Of a stretch of DNA of 64,000 nt, positions 16,687 to 24,344 are shown piece after piece; within the stretch, counting starts at the first letter, position 1, and the number at the start of each line of letters is the position of its first letter. Made by a program: the position numbers and the translations under genes. The notes below the pieces were generated by a model, which saw nothing but the letters and a program-made list of their open reading frames with translations, did no database searches and had not been told where the DNA came from. The DNA lies in assembly GCA_021802645.1 (NCBI GenBank), contig JAJZRO010000001.1, forward strand, positions 186,001-250,000, given 5' to 3'. The stretch comes from Deltaproteobacteria bacterium. GTDB taxonomy: Bacteria; Desulfobacterota; Desulfobulbia; Desulfobulbales; Desulfurivibrionaceae.

Positions 16687-17292
16687 CTAGACAAAGATGA
16701 CCGGCTCGAGGTCGGCCAGGGCCGGCCGCTGTTCGGCAGGCAGCAGATGTTCGGCCACCAGATAGGGCACCTGGAGCATGAGGCCGAGGCCGAAGACCTC
16801 GCGGAAGAACTCCTCGAAGACCTCCTGCGCCTTCTGGTTGGTGGAAAAAAAGAGCACCGTGTTCTCGGCCAGGTTCCAGCACATGTCGTAGACCGCCGGC
16901 ATGGGCAGCGCCTTTTTCATCAGCGACAGGGTGACATTCTCCTTGATCTCCATGCGCTGGGCGCGGCTCAAGCGGGGAATCTGCTTCATCTTCTTGACCC
17001 GCTCCTCCTCCTTCTGGCAGAACTTGGCCAGCACCTTGGAAGAGACCTTGCGCTCGTCGATGCGCATGGCGAGCACCAGATAGTCGCCCGCCGCATAGGA
17101 GGCGTAGGCAAAGGTGCTGTCGAACATGTTGGCCACCGAGACCCAGCCCACCGAGCGCTCCTCGTAGGAGTCGTCGATGTCGCGGAAGGCGTGCTTGGCA
17201 ATGCGCTCGGCCGCGACATCCCAGAAATTGGCCACCACCTCGCCTTCCACCGCGTAGCGGACAAAGCTGGCCGACCGTGATAACAGCCCCAT
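16687..17292 (-). CDS. RdgC-like recombination-associated protein, N-terminal-type partner
   Basis: 201 residues from the ATG at 17292, with GCGAGGAG upstream. GWVSVANMFDSTF, DYLVLAMRIDERKVSSKVL and RAQRMEIKENVTLSLMKKAL match the order of RdgC motifs. RdgC binds double-stranded DNA and restrains RecA in gamma- and betaproteobacteria, where it is about 300 residues; this one is shorter, with the remainder apparently in the next gene. It is first in the leftward operon. Confidence 0.65.
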   Translation of the reverse strand: MGLLSRSASFVRYAVEGEVVANFWDVAAERIAKHAFRDIDDSYEERSVGWVSVANMFDSTFAYASYAAGDYLVLAMRIDERKVSSKVLAKFCQKEEERVKKMKQIPRLSRAQRMEIKENVTLSLMKKALPMPAVYDMCWNLAENTVLFFSTNQKAQEVFEEFFREVFGLGLMLQVPYLVAEHLLPAEQRPALADLEPVIFV

Positions 17293-17505
17293 AGGCTCCT
17301 CGCTTCCAAAGGAAAGGGTCGGCCGCGGCCATGGCTGCCACCGAACCCCGACAATGTCTTGTTTCTGCGGATAAAAACAACCAGGAAGGCGCCTTGCGGA
17401 ACGCCTGTCAGGCTTGACAAGATATAGCAAACATACGGCAGGCGAACAAGCACTTTGAAACCGCTACGGCGGCTGCGGCTCCCGGCCGCATCCCCCCGAC
17501 AATGC

Positions 17506-17534
17506 TTGACACATCAAATCGACTATTGTAAAAG
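17506..17534 (+). promoter_or_regulatory. Promoter of tRNA-Lys and tRNA-Glu
   Basis: TTGACA, 17-base spacer, TAAAAG, ending 20 bases before the tRNA-Lys gene. The -35 is perfect and the -10 matches four of six. Confidence 0.7.
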
Positions 17535-17554
17535 AGCGTTTTCTGTGCTAAAGG

Positions 17555-17630
17555 GGGTCGTTAACTCAGTCGGTAGAGTATCTGCCTTTTAAGCAGAGAG
17601 TCGCGCGTTCGAGTCGCGCACGACCCACCA
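17555..17630 (+). tRNA. tRNA-Lys (anticodon UUU)
   Basis: 76 bases with encoded CCA. Acceptor GGGTCGT/ACGACCC, anticodon stem-loop TCTGC-CTTTTAA-GCAGA, T-loop GTTCGAGTC. Confidence 0.97.
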
Positions 17631-17638
17631 GCACCAAA

Positions 17639-17716
17639 GTCCCCATCGTCTAGTCAGGTCCAGGACACCGGCCTTTCACGCCGGCGACACCGGTTCAAAT
17701 CCGGTTGGGGACGCCA
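17639..17716 (+). tRNA. tRNA-Glu (anticodon UUC), integration target
   Basis: 78 bases with encoded CCA. Acceptor GTCCCCA/TGGGGAC, anticodon loop CTTTCAC, T-loop GTTCAAATC. The 44 bases from the anticodon loop to CCA recur exactly at 20342-20385, marking this gene as the attachment site of the following islet; the gene itself stays complete. Confidence 0.97.
17673..17716 (+). repeat. attL-type direct repeat (tRNA-Glu 3' half)
   Basis: 44 bases identical to 20342-20385, from CTTTCAC through CCA. The sequence beyond differs, so the identity stops precisely at the tRNA 3' end. Confidence 0.9.
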
Positions 17717-17725
17717 TACAAACTC

Positions 17726-17762
17726 AAAGGGGCTACGCTGTGAAGCGTAACCCCCTTTTTTG
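17726..17762 (+). terminator. Terminator after tRNA-Glu
   Basis: AAGGGGCTACGC pairs with GCGTAACCCC across a 6-base loop, then TTTTTT. It stops tRNA transcription before the islet genes and is convergent with the BrnA-like gene. Confidence 0.85.
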
Positions 17763-17780
17763 TTCCTCGCCCCCTTCAAA

Positions 17781-18074
17781 TCACGCCGATGACTTGTGTT
17801 CCTTGAGCCACTCTCGCAACACGTCATTGATGCGGGTCTGCCAGCCGCGCCCCATAGCCCGGAACGCCTCCACCACTTCCGGAGCGAGACGGATGTTGAC
17901 CGCCTCCTTGGCCGGACGTTTCCCTGGTCCGCGTTGACCCGGACGGCGCTTGGGCAGCACCGCCACCAATTCCGCTGGCAATACTTCTGCGGCGGGTTTG
18001 AAATGTTTGAAGTCTTCTGTGGTGAGTTCGCGGACCTCGCCGTTTTTGTCAGTCAGGGGTGAGCGCTTTGCCAT
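17781..18074 (-). CDS. BrnA-family antitoxin-like protein, without BrnT
   Basis: 97 residues from the ATG at 18074 (GGAG upstream). The C-terminus AVNIRLAPEVVEAFRAMGRG with QTRINDVLREWL is the ribbon-helix-helix of BrnA, which represses its own operon and neutralises the BrnT ribonuclease. No BrnT frame is recognisable in the 172 bases upstream or elsewhere in the islet. Its base composition is closer to the host than that of the next genes. It may be a lone regulator or the remains of a toxin-antitoxin pair. Confidence 0.75.
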   Translation of the reverse strand: MAKRSPLTDKNGEVRELTTEDFKHFKPAAEVLPAELVAVLPKRRPGQRGPGKRPAKEAVNIRLAPEVVEAFRAMGRGWQTRINDVLREWLKEHKSSA

Positions 18075-18246
18075 AACTTCTTGACTCCCTGGCGTTTGCT
18101 TTCCGAAATATGGGGAGTGTCCCTGTTTTTCTGCGCGGGAAAGGGTTTCAAGCAAATCGTCAGTAAAACAAGCAGTGCGTTGGTAGAAGATAGCCCAAAG
18201 AGGCGGCTTACCCTGAGCCCATTTGTCAATGACAAGCTGAGACACA

Positions 18247-19146
18247 CTAAGAAACTATCAGCAATTCATCAAGACATGGTGGTTTTTTTCCGCCACAAAT
18301 GAATTCCGAAATAACAGATGGGGGTTTTCTCTCACAACCTCCGGTCATCAATCGGAAATCAATAGCATCAGTTAATCTATTACGCCTGAGATCCCTTGGC
18401 TGGCAACAATTTTTGTATTGCTCTGAACCACCACACCCACAGTATTCGTCTTCACGAATTTCCAATATTCGTTCATATGGATGATGCGCAACCTGATAGC
18501 CTGGCCATCGACCTAGAAATTCCAAATGGAGGTGACGTACAGCCCAAAGAGTATATATATCGAGAAGCCCAACGATGGGATCTCGTAATGTCCAAGTTTC
18601 ATCAGATGGCTCAAACGCACAGATGGAGCCATCTGTAAAATTAGTATGACGAGGTCCGATCCATAAGGGAATGCCGCTGAATTCATCGACCCAAAAGCCC
18701 CACCCTCGGACAATAAAAGGCCACCTGAACGAGATTCCAACAAGAAAAATCGCCTTCCGCAAAGAAGCAGGCAACAGAGCGCTCTCTGTTAAAACCCATA
18801 ACCCGGTTTCCTCTCTCCAGGACCGGGTATCCGGGTAGGCCTGTGACAATAAAATTAAATCCTTTTCACATTTTTGTTTAAGACCTGCGCTGAGGACCGA
18901 TGGGGCGGTATAGGGCGATCGGCGCCATTGTGTGGCCCATTGCCATTGTGGGTCCCACCACCATCGTGTGAGTTCTTGCCATTGTGGTGCGGTTTGTCTT
19001 TTTCTTTGTCGTTCATTGTGTTGCCCCGAGCCCAATGTTGTTGAATGGTCGGAATTCGTGTTGGGCACCACTATTCCGCCGTTTTTAACCGATGGGAAGA
19101 TGTTCCTGTCAAGCTGGTTACCTATCTTCTCTAAAACTTCCAACAT
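18247..19146 (-). CDS. E2 (ubiquitin-conjugating)-like protein with SEC-C zinc motif
   Basis: 299 residues; ATG at 19146 follows GGGGGAGAGG. Residues 164-190 read GPRHTNFTDGSICAF then W185 and DP, matching the E2 active-site pattern H-x-N...G-x-I-C...W: H167, N169, G173 and candidate catalytic C176. Residues 236-248, CGCGGSEQYKNCC, are a SEC-C zinc motif. Residues 52-75 are Trp/Gln-rich and are encoded by short CCATTGTGG-like repeats. No E1 (ThiF) or JAB peptidase gene is adjacent. It is divergent from a BrxR/CapW-like regulator. The E2 call is from motif reading only and needs a structure or profile test. Confidence 0.6.
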   Translation of the reverse strand: MLEVLEKIGNQLDRNIFPSVKNGGIVVPNTNSDHSTTLGSGQHNERQRKRQTAPQWQELTRWWWDPQWQWATQWRRSPYTAPSVLSAGLKQKCEKDLILLSQAYPDTRSWREETGLWVLTESALLPASLRKAIFLVGISFRWPFIVRGWGFWVDEFSGIPLWIGPRHTNFTDGSICAFEPSDETWTLRDPIVGLLDIYTLWAVRHLHLEFLGRWPGYQVAHHPYERILEIREDEYCGCGGSEQYKNCCQPRDLRRNRLTDAIDFRLMTGGCERKPPSVISEFICGGKKPPCLDELLIVS

Positions 19147-19190
19147 GCCTCTCCCCCTGCGGTCTTCAGTGTAAAATATATCCTGTCAAT

Positions 19191-19219
19191 ATAATAATCA
19201 CGAATACTTTTTATGTCAA
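19191..19219 (-). promoter_or_regulatory. Strong sigma-70 promoter of the E2-like gene
   Basis: On the minus strand TTGACA (19219-19214), 17-base spacer, TATTAT (19196-19191), 45 bases before the ATG. It is among the best -35/-10 pairs in the window, so expression probably depends on repression. Confidence 0.75.
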
Positions 19220-19258
19220 GATAAAGATTTTATGGAAACAAAATAGCCATAAAAAATG

Positions 19259-19279
19259 AATACAAATTCACTTTGTATT
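19259..19279. promoter_or_regulatory. Candidate operator of the WYL regulator
   Basis: AATACAAA and TTTGTATT form a perfect 8-base inverted repeat around TTCAC, midway between the divergent genes. BrxR/CapW proteins bind such palindromes as dimers near their own promoters. The site is 53 bases before the WYL gene and 40 bases behind the -35 of the E2-like gene. Confidence 0.5.
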
Positions 19280-19332
19280 GTGGTATGTGTAAAAAATAAA
19301 CACCCATTTGGCCACACAGGAGGAAACAATCT

Positions 19333-20220
19333 ATGCGATTGGGCGTACGCAAAAGAATGGAATTTATAGAGGCGCGACTATATTGGGAGGGCCGTATTAG
19401 CAGAAAGGATCTGGTTGATTTTTTTGAAATTTCTATACCGCAAGCGACAAAAGATATTAAGGAGTACAGCGAAAAAGCTCCTGACAATATTCGCTATGAC
19501 CAGAGCGTGAAACACTATATCGCAACAGAAAACTTCACCCCAACAGTCTCCACCCCTTCAAGTGAGGACTACCTAACTCGTTTACGTCTTCTTCCGGGCA
19601 AAAAAGACGCCACGAAATTTTTTAACAGTGGTTCCATTCCACCCTTTTCAGAAATTCCTAAATTCCAAAGGAGTGTTGATAAAAATGTGCTCAAACCACT
19701 TCTGCGATCTATCCATGATAAACAGGCCGTAGAAGTAAACTACCAATCAATGAGTTGTCCCGAGCCCGAACTTCGCTGGATCACTCCCCATTCTCTTGGA
19801 TGCGATGGTTTTCGTTGGCATGTTCGCGCATTATGCCACCGCTCGAGTATGTACAAAGACTTTAATCTTGGAAGAATATTGTCAATAACACGTACAAAAA
19901 ATGACAAATTTGATCATTCTATTGATTATGAATGGAATAATGAAATCACTATAAAAATAGCGCCAAATAAAGGATTATCGCCGGGCCAAAGAGCTTGCAT
20001 CGAAAGAGACTATGGAATGAAAGATGGGGAAATATCTTTAGAGATAAAGGCAGCTTTTTTTTATTACTTCAAAAAAAGATTTGGCTTTGGAGTAGATCAC
20101 GACAAGTCTCCAGGCAATGAACAACAGATAATTTTATTAAACCATGATGAAGTTAGCGCAAAAATTGATTTACTACAGTCAATGTCAAAAAAGAAAATAT
20201 GGCAATTGCGCACAGCATAG
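19333..20220 (+). CDS. BrxR/CapW-type WYL-domain transcription regulator
   Basis: 295 residues. AGGAGG precedes the ATG. An N-terminal winged helix (RKDLVDFFEISIPQATKDIK) is followed by a WYL domain with LRWITPHSLGCDGFRWHVRA and KDFNLGRILSI, then a WCX-like C-terminus. This layout is that of BrxR and CapW, repressors found beside BREX, CBASS and other phage-defence genes, thought to respond to a nucleotide or nucleic-acid cue. It is AT-rich and divergent from the E2-like gene, its likely target. Confidence 0.85.
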   Translation: MRLGVRKRMEFIEARLYWEGRISRKDLVDFFEISIPQATKDIKEYSEKAPDNIRYDQSVKHYIATENFTPTVSTPSSEDYLTRLRLLPGKKDATKFFNSGSIPPFSEIPKFQRSVDKNVLKPLLRSIHDKQAVEVNYQSMSCPEPELRWITPHSLGCDGFRWHVRALCHRSSMYKDFNLGRILSITRTKNDKFDHSIDYEWNNEITIKIAPNKGLSPGQRACIERDYGMKDGEISLEIKAAFFYYFKKRFGFGVDHDKSPGNEQQIILLNHDEVSAKIDLLQSMSKKKIWQLRTA

Positions 20221-20341
20221 CATCATCCACCCAGAGCTTTGGGCTGCAAGTGGGCTTTTACGGTTTCCAAAGAAGGTATTCTCTGGTGCCTGACAGATGT
20301 AACTAGCTGAAAAGATTGGGTGGCATACGAAATAGGGCACT

Positions 20342-20385
20342 CTTTCACGCCGGCGACACCGGTTCAAATCCGGTTGGGGACGCCA
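20342..20385 (+). repeat. attR-type direct repeat (displaced tRNA-Glu 3' half)
   Basis: Exact 44-base copy of 17673-17716. The 5' half of a tRNA is missing, so this is not a functional tRNA; it is the original 3' end displaced by integration. Confidence 0.9.
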
Positions 20386-20395
20386 CTGAACATGC

Positions 20396-20429
20396 AAGGG
20401 AATCAGCCAGCCGGTTGCTTCCCTTTTTT
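20396..20429 (+). terminator. Probable original tRNA-Glu terminator
   Basis: AAGGGAA pairs with TTCCCTT over a 16-base loop, then TTTTTT, 11 bases after the displaced tRNA end. It overlaps the 3' end of the convergent WYL gene. Confidence 0.55.
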
Positions 20430-21431
20430 GTTGCCCGCGGCCGGAACCCCTCCATAGCATGCCGCCATGCGGCGGATCTCTGTCTGCACTGCGGCGATCA
20501 GCTCCTGCGGCCCCAGCACCGCCACCCCCGCCCCCCACGAGAGCACCCAGCGTTTGATGGCCGCCAAATCGCCTCCCGGCATAGTCAGGGTCACGCTGCC
20601 GTCACGGTGTGACTTGAGTTGCTGCTCCGGGTGCCAAACCCGCTCCAGCACGTAGGGCGCCGCAGCGGCGGCAAAGCGCAGCCGCACCCGGTATTGCCCG
20701 GTTCCCCGGCCCAGCCCAAACCCTTGGGCCACCACGCTGGCCGGATCGAAATCCGCCGGTATCATGAAAGAATCGGAGAGCACCACCACCTCGCTCACCC
20801 GCGATAAAGCAAAGCTGCGCACCGCCCGTCGCAGGTGGCAGTAGCCAAGGAGATACCAGGCGCCCTGAAAACGCAGCACATGGTAGGGGTCCACCTGCCG
20901 CTTCTCCGGTTGGCCGGCGCCGGGTTTACGGTACCCGAGGCCAAGGGTCCGACTCTGGGTGAGCCCGCCAGCCACCGCCTCCCATACCGCCGGGTCGATA
21001 GTGCTCTGCTGCTCCGGCACCACCGAGATGCGGCTGTCGAGCCAGGCAGCGTCGCAGGAAACCCGCTCAGGCAGCGACTGCTCGATCTTGCGGAACAGGG
21101 CGGCCAGCTTGGCATGGATCGGGGTGTTGCGGTAGTGCTCCAGCCCCTTGTGGGCGATGGCCAGGCCGAAGAGGTCGCCCTCGTTCAGATGGATGGCCGG
21201 CAGAGCGTAGCTTTCCTCGCTGTAGAAGTAGCCCTTGCGCCGGCTATCGTAGGCGATGGGCGCCTCCCAGTGGAGCCGCAGATAGTCGATGTCGCGCAGG
21301 ATGGTCTTGGTGCTCACCTCGTATTCGGCCGCGAGAGTCGTGCAGCTGGCGAGCCGCTGGCTTTGCATGCCGCTGCGGATGGCGCGGTCGATGAAGAGCA
21401 GCCGGGCGAGCTGCGACTTATTTTCCACCAT
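20403..21431 (-). CDS. YafY-type WYL-domain transcription regulator
   Basis: 342 residues. An N-terminal DeoR-like helix-turn-helix ([20 protein letters not shown]), a WYL domain ([20 protein letters not shown], then [11 protein letters not shown]) and a WCX domain are present. It lies just outside the tRNA islet, has host-like composition, and is of a different subfamily from the islet regulator. GGTGAGG precedes the ATG. A 14-base palindrome 52 bases upstream may be its operator. Confidence 0.9.
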   Translation of the reverse strand: MVENKSQLARLLFIDRAIRSGMQSQRLASCTTLAAEYEVSTKTILRDIDYLRLHWEAPIAYDSRRKGYFYSEESYALPAIHLNEGDLFGLAIAHKGLEHYRNTPIHAKLAALFRKIEQSLPERVSCDAAWLDSRISVVPEQQSTIDPAVWEAVAGGLTQSRTLGLGYRKPGAGQPEKRQVDPYHVLRFQGAWYLLGYCHLRRAVRSFALSRVSEVVVLSDSFMIPADFDPASVVAQGFGLGRGTGQYRVRLRFAAAAAPYVLERVWHPEQQLKSHRDGSVTLTMPGGDLAAIKRWVLSWGAGVAVLGPQELIAAVQTEIRRMAACYGGVPAAGNKKGKQPAG

Positions 21432-21482
21432 ACGAATGCCTCACCATTTTTTTTCGTACCTGGGACACTCTGTGTCTGAGGT

Positions 21483-21496
21483 CAGGGTATACCCTG
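21483..21496. promoter_or_regulatory. Palindrome between divergent genes
   Basis: CAGGGTATACCCTG is a perfect 14-base palindrome. On the minus strand its TATACC core could be the -10 of the WYL gene, 18 bases after TTGCTT, so binding there would autorepress. Confidence 0.45.
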
Positions 21497-21543
21497 GAGT
21501 CATGAGCAAAAGCAACCATGAATCCCAGACAGAGGAGAACGAC

Positions 21544-21747
21544 ATGGGCACCGACGGCAGGAGACAACGGCAGGGGAATGGCTCGGCGATCACGGCAAGA
21601 TTGGGCGGGCCACGAGGAGCGTGGCGGTTCGTGGCCCGGTGGAGAGTGACCGCCGGCGACAGCGATCAACAGGTCCTGGCAGCGCTGGAACGGTATCTCC
21701 AAATTCCCACCTTCCAGCGGCAGGGCCGACGGCTCTCCTGCCGCTAG
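21544..21747 (+). CDS. Small basic hypothetical protein
   Basis: 67 residues from the ATG at 21544, which follows AGAGGAGAACGAC, a strong ribosome site; a weaker in-frame ATG is at 21502. It is rich in Arg and Gly (MGTDGRRQRQGNGSAITARL) and ends QRQGRRLSCR. It is divergent from the WYL regulator and overlaps the stop of the convergent kinase by 4 bases. No family recognised; it might be a spurious frame. Confidence 0.35.
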   Translation: MGTDGRRQRQGNGSAITARLGGPRGAWRFVARWRVTAGDSDQQVLAALERYLQIPTFQRQGRRLSCR

Positions 21748-24071
21748 GTGGCGCGCGGCTGGCCGGTCGCGGCCGTCCCCTCCAGCACGGCCCGGATCGC
21801 GCGGGCCAACTCGCCCATGATCACCGGCTTCAGGAGAAAGTAACGGATGCCGAGCGCCTTTGCCTTTTCCGAGCTCATCTGCTCGCTGAAGCCGGTGCAG
21901 AGGATAATCGGCAGTTCTGGCCGGATGCCAAGCATCTCCCGGGTAAGTTGCTCACCGGTCTTCTTCGGCATGGTCATGTCGGTGATGACCAGGTCGAAAT
22001 CCTGCGGCCGCTCTTGGAAGGCGGCCAGCGCGGCCTCGGAGTCACTGAAGGGTTCGACCCGATACCCGAGGCCGGCGAGCAACTGGTGCATCACGGTGAG
22101 AATCATGGCGTCGTCGTCCACCAGCAGTACCCGTTCATGGCCGGTAGGCAGCGCCACGGCGGTCGCGGTCGCCGCATCCTCCATCGGCGCTGCGGCGACA
22201 ACGGGCAAATAGACGTGAAATTCCGTCCCCTGCCCCGGTTCGCTGTAGACCGTGACCGTGCCCTTCAAACCCTTGACGATGCCATGCACCACCGCGAGCC
22301 CCAGGCCGGTCCCCTCCCCCTTTTTCTTGGTGGTGAAATAGGGCTCGAAGATCCGCTCCAGCAGCTCCCGCGGCATGCCCAGGCCGGTGTCGGCCACCGT
22401 CAGTTGGAGATAGCGGCCCGGGGCCGACAGACTCTTGGCCATCAAGTCATCGGCCGCGATGTCCACCATCCGCAGACAGACGCTCAGGGTGCCGCCCTTT
22501 TCCCGCATGGCGTGGTAGGCGTTGGTGCAGAGGTTCATCACCACCTGCTGGATCTGGACAGGATCGGCCAGTACCGCCTCGCAATCCGGATCAATCTCCT
22601 CATGAATGGTTATGGTAGTCGGAATCGAGGCGCGCAACAGCTTCAGGGATTCCTTGACCACGAACTGGAGTCGCAACGGCTTCAACTCCTGCTCGCGATG
22701 GCGGCTGAAGGTCAGGATCTGCTGCACCAGATCCTTGGCGCGCTTGGCGGCGACCAGCACCTGTTTGAGGTCGCCGGCCGCGGGATTGTCGGCCGGCAGG
22801 GCCAGTAGCGCCATCTCCGTATACCCGAAGATCGGCGAGAGGATATTGTTGAAGTCGTGAGCGATACCGCCGGCGAGCGTCCCGATGGCCTCCATCTTCT
22901 GCGCCTGGCGGAGCAGGCTCTCCAGTCGCGCTTTCTCCTCCAGCTCCTGGCGGGAGCGTTCGAGGCTGTGCAGGGCCATGAGGATGCTGAGCGGCCGCCC
23001 CTCTTGGTCACGCACGATCTTCACCGTGATCTCAATGGGATGGCCGGCCGGATTATCGGGATGATCGGCCTCCATGGTGATGACCGCGTCCCGCAACTCG
23101 CTCTGGGCCTGGCAGACCGGACAGGGCGTCTTCTCGCCCTGGGGATGGACCACCGCCTCGATGTGGCGGCCAAGGATGGCGCCGCTCTCCTGCCCGACCA
23201 TGCGGCAGAAGGCGCGATTGGCTCGCAGGAGGCGCCGCTCGGGATCGAGCAGATAGATGGGATCGTCCGAGGCGTCCATGGCGACGCTCCATTCCAAGGC
23301 CGCCCGCTCCAGGGCTTGGCCGGTGCGTTCCTGCTCGACAATGCTCCGGCGGAAGCGGACAAAACCAAAGGCGAAAATCCCCCCGCCGATGAGCCAGAGC
23401 AGCAGATGCACGCCAGCCATAACCTGCCGGTGCGCCGCAGTGGCGGCATAGTAGGGCGCCAGCGGGATGGAGGCGCTCAGCCCGCCGCGGACATCGCCCA
23501 CCTTGTACCCCTGCGCCGCATGGCATTCGAGACACGCCTTCGTCGTCACCAGCGGAGACATCATCCGCAGATAGGGAACGCCGCCGATGGGAGCCACGGC
23601 AATCACCTCGCGCTTCCCCTCCTTGACGAAAACCTCCAGGGCCTGTCGCTCCCATGCATCCGGCGCATTGGCGGGGTTCAAGGGGTTAAGGCTGGTAATA
23701 TGCCCCAGTATGCCGTACTCCGTCTTGCCCATCTCGTCGACCTGACGGGTCATGTAGGACGGATTCACCAGGGTGAGCTGGCGGCCGGAGGGGGTGACGA
23801 GATCGCGCTCGGGGAGATGGGCAAGATAGGGATTGGGCGGGGTTTGCGGCGTGACCGGCACATAGACGCCACCCTGACGGGCGGCCCAATGACGATAGAG
23901 GATATCCTTTTCGAGGCTGACCCGCGCTTCCAGGGTGGCGAGCTTGATCATCTCCACCTCCTCGCCCCGCAAACTCCACGCGAAGGAAAGGGCGACGATG
24001 ACCGCCCAGAACACCTGCAAGAGAATGGCATACGGCCGCAACCGACGCCGCGGCAGATTGCCAACCAACAT
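21744..24071 (-). CDS. Hybrid sensor kinase with DUF3365/Tll0287-like haem-binding sensor
   Basis: 775 residues from the ATG at 24071, behind GGGGGAGGAG. Order: transmembrane helix (18-36); extracytoplasmic DUF3365-like domain (about 45-200) with CLECHAAQ, a c-type haem motif, and VRGGLSASIPL; second helix (215-240); PAS (270-390); HisKA with GGIAHDFNNILSP; HATPase with GLGMP and GEGTGLGL; C-terminal receiver (VLLVDDDAM, LVITDMTMPKKTG). Such proteins sense redox state or small gases. A far longer open frame extends upstream, but that part is antisense to the HD-GYP gene. Confidence 0.92.
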   Translation of the reverse strand: MLVGNLPRRRLRPYAILLQVFWAVIVALSFAWSLRGEEVEMIKLATLEARVSLEKDILYRHWAARQGGVYVPVTPQTPPNPYLAHLPERDLVTPSGRQLTLVNPSYMTRQVDEMGKTEYGILGHITSLNPLNPANAPDAWERQALEVFVKEGKREVIAVAPIGGVPYLRMMSPLVTTKACLECHAAQGYKVGDVRGGLSASIPLAPYYAATAAHRQVMAGVHLLLWLIGGGIFAFGFVRFRRSIVEQERTGQALERAALEWSVAMDASDDPIYLLDPERRLLRANRAFCRMVGQESGAILGRHIEAVVHPQGEKTPCPVCQAQSELRDAVITMEADHPDNPAGHPIEITVKIVRDQEGRPLSILMALHSLERSRQELEEKARLESLLRQAQKMEAIGTLAGGIAHDFNNILSPIFGYTEMALLALPADNPAAGDLKQVLVAAKRAKDLVQQILTFSRHREQELKPLRLQFVVKESLKLLRASIPTTITIHEEIDPDCEAVLADPVQIQQVVMNLCTNAYHAMREKGGTLSVCLRMVDIAADDLMAKSLSAPGRYLQLTVADTGLGMPRELLERIFEPYFTTKKKGEGTGLGLAVVHGIVKGLKGTVTVYSEPGQGTEFHVYLPVVAAAPMEDAATATAVALPTGHERVLLVDDDAMILTVMHQLLAGLGYRVEPFSDSEAALAAFQERPQDFDLVITDMTMPKKTGEQLTREMLGIRPELPIILCTGFSEQMSSEKAKALGIRYFLLKPVIMGELARAIRAVLEGTAATGQPRAT

Positions 24072-24344
24072 ACTCCTCCCCCTGCGGCCCTTGTTTTGCC
24101 CCATTCCCTCCCTCATTCCCCCAACACTTATATAACACAGTCGCGGCATGCTTTCGAAAAAATCCTGCCCTCGCAGAGGACGGCAGGAAGCTGGGCCGTG
24201 ACGCTGCGTTTGACACGCTTTTCCGCCTTTTTTATAATTATTAAATGCAACGATGGCCCCACCGCATAGTGGCCACGCAATCAGCCGGCTGCACCTCCGC
24301 GGCCGCGACCGCCCCTGCCTGATGCCGCGGCCGCCGGTGCTGCC

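Larger units (their letters stand above)
17717..20385. mobile_element. tRNA-Glu-integrated islet (2.7 kb, no integrase)
   Basis: Bounded by a 44-bp duplication of the tRNA-Glu 3' half. It contains a BrnA-like antitoxin gene, an E2-like/SEC-C protein gene and a divergent WYL regulator gene; the right two-thirds is visibly richer in A+T than its surroundings. No recombinase, phage or transfer gene is present, so it is either a remnant or a satellite-like islet moved in trans. Confidence 0.85.

Noticed and set aside
18075-18246. BrnT toxin gene upstream of the BrnA-like gene
   Set aside because: Neither minus-strand frame covering this stretch shows the BrnT motifs; the translated sequence resembles no known toxin.
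18927-18990. Short CCATTGTGG-like repeats as a CRISPR or regulatory array
   Set aside because: The units are under 12 bases, irregular, and lie inside the coding frame of the E2-like protein, where they encode its Trp/Gln-rich stretch.
20342-20385. Second tRNA-Glu gene
   Set aside because: Only the 3' half is present. The D arm and 5' acceptor strand are missing, so it is a displaced att copy.
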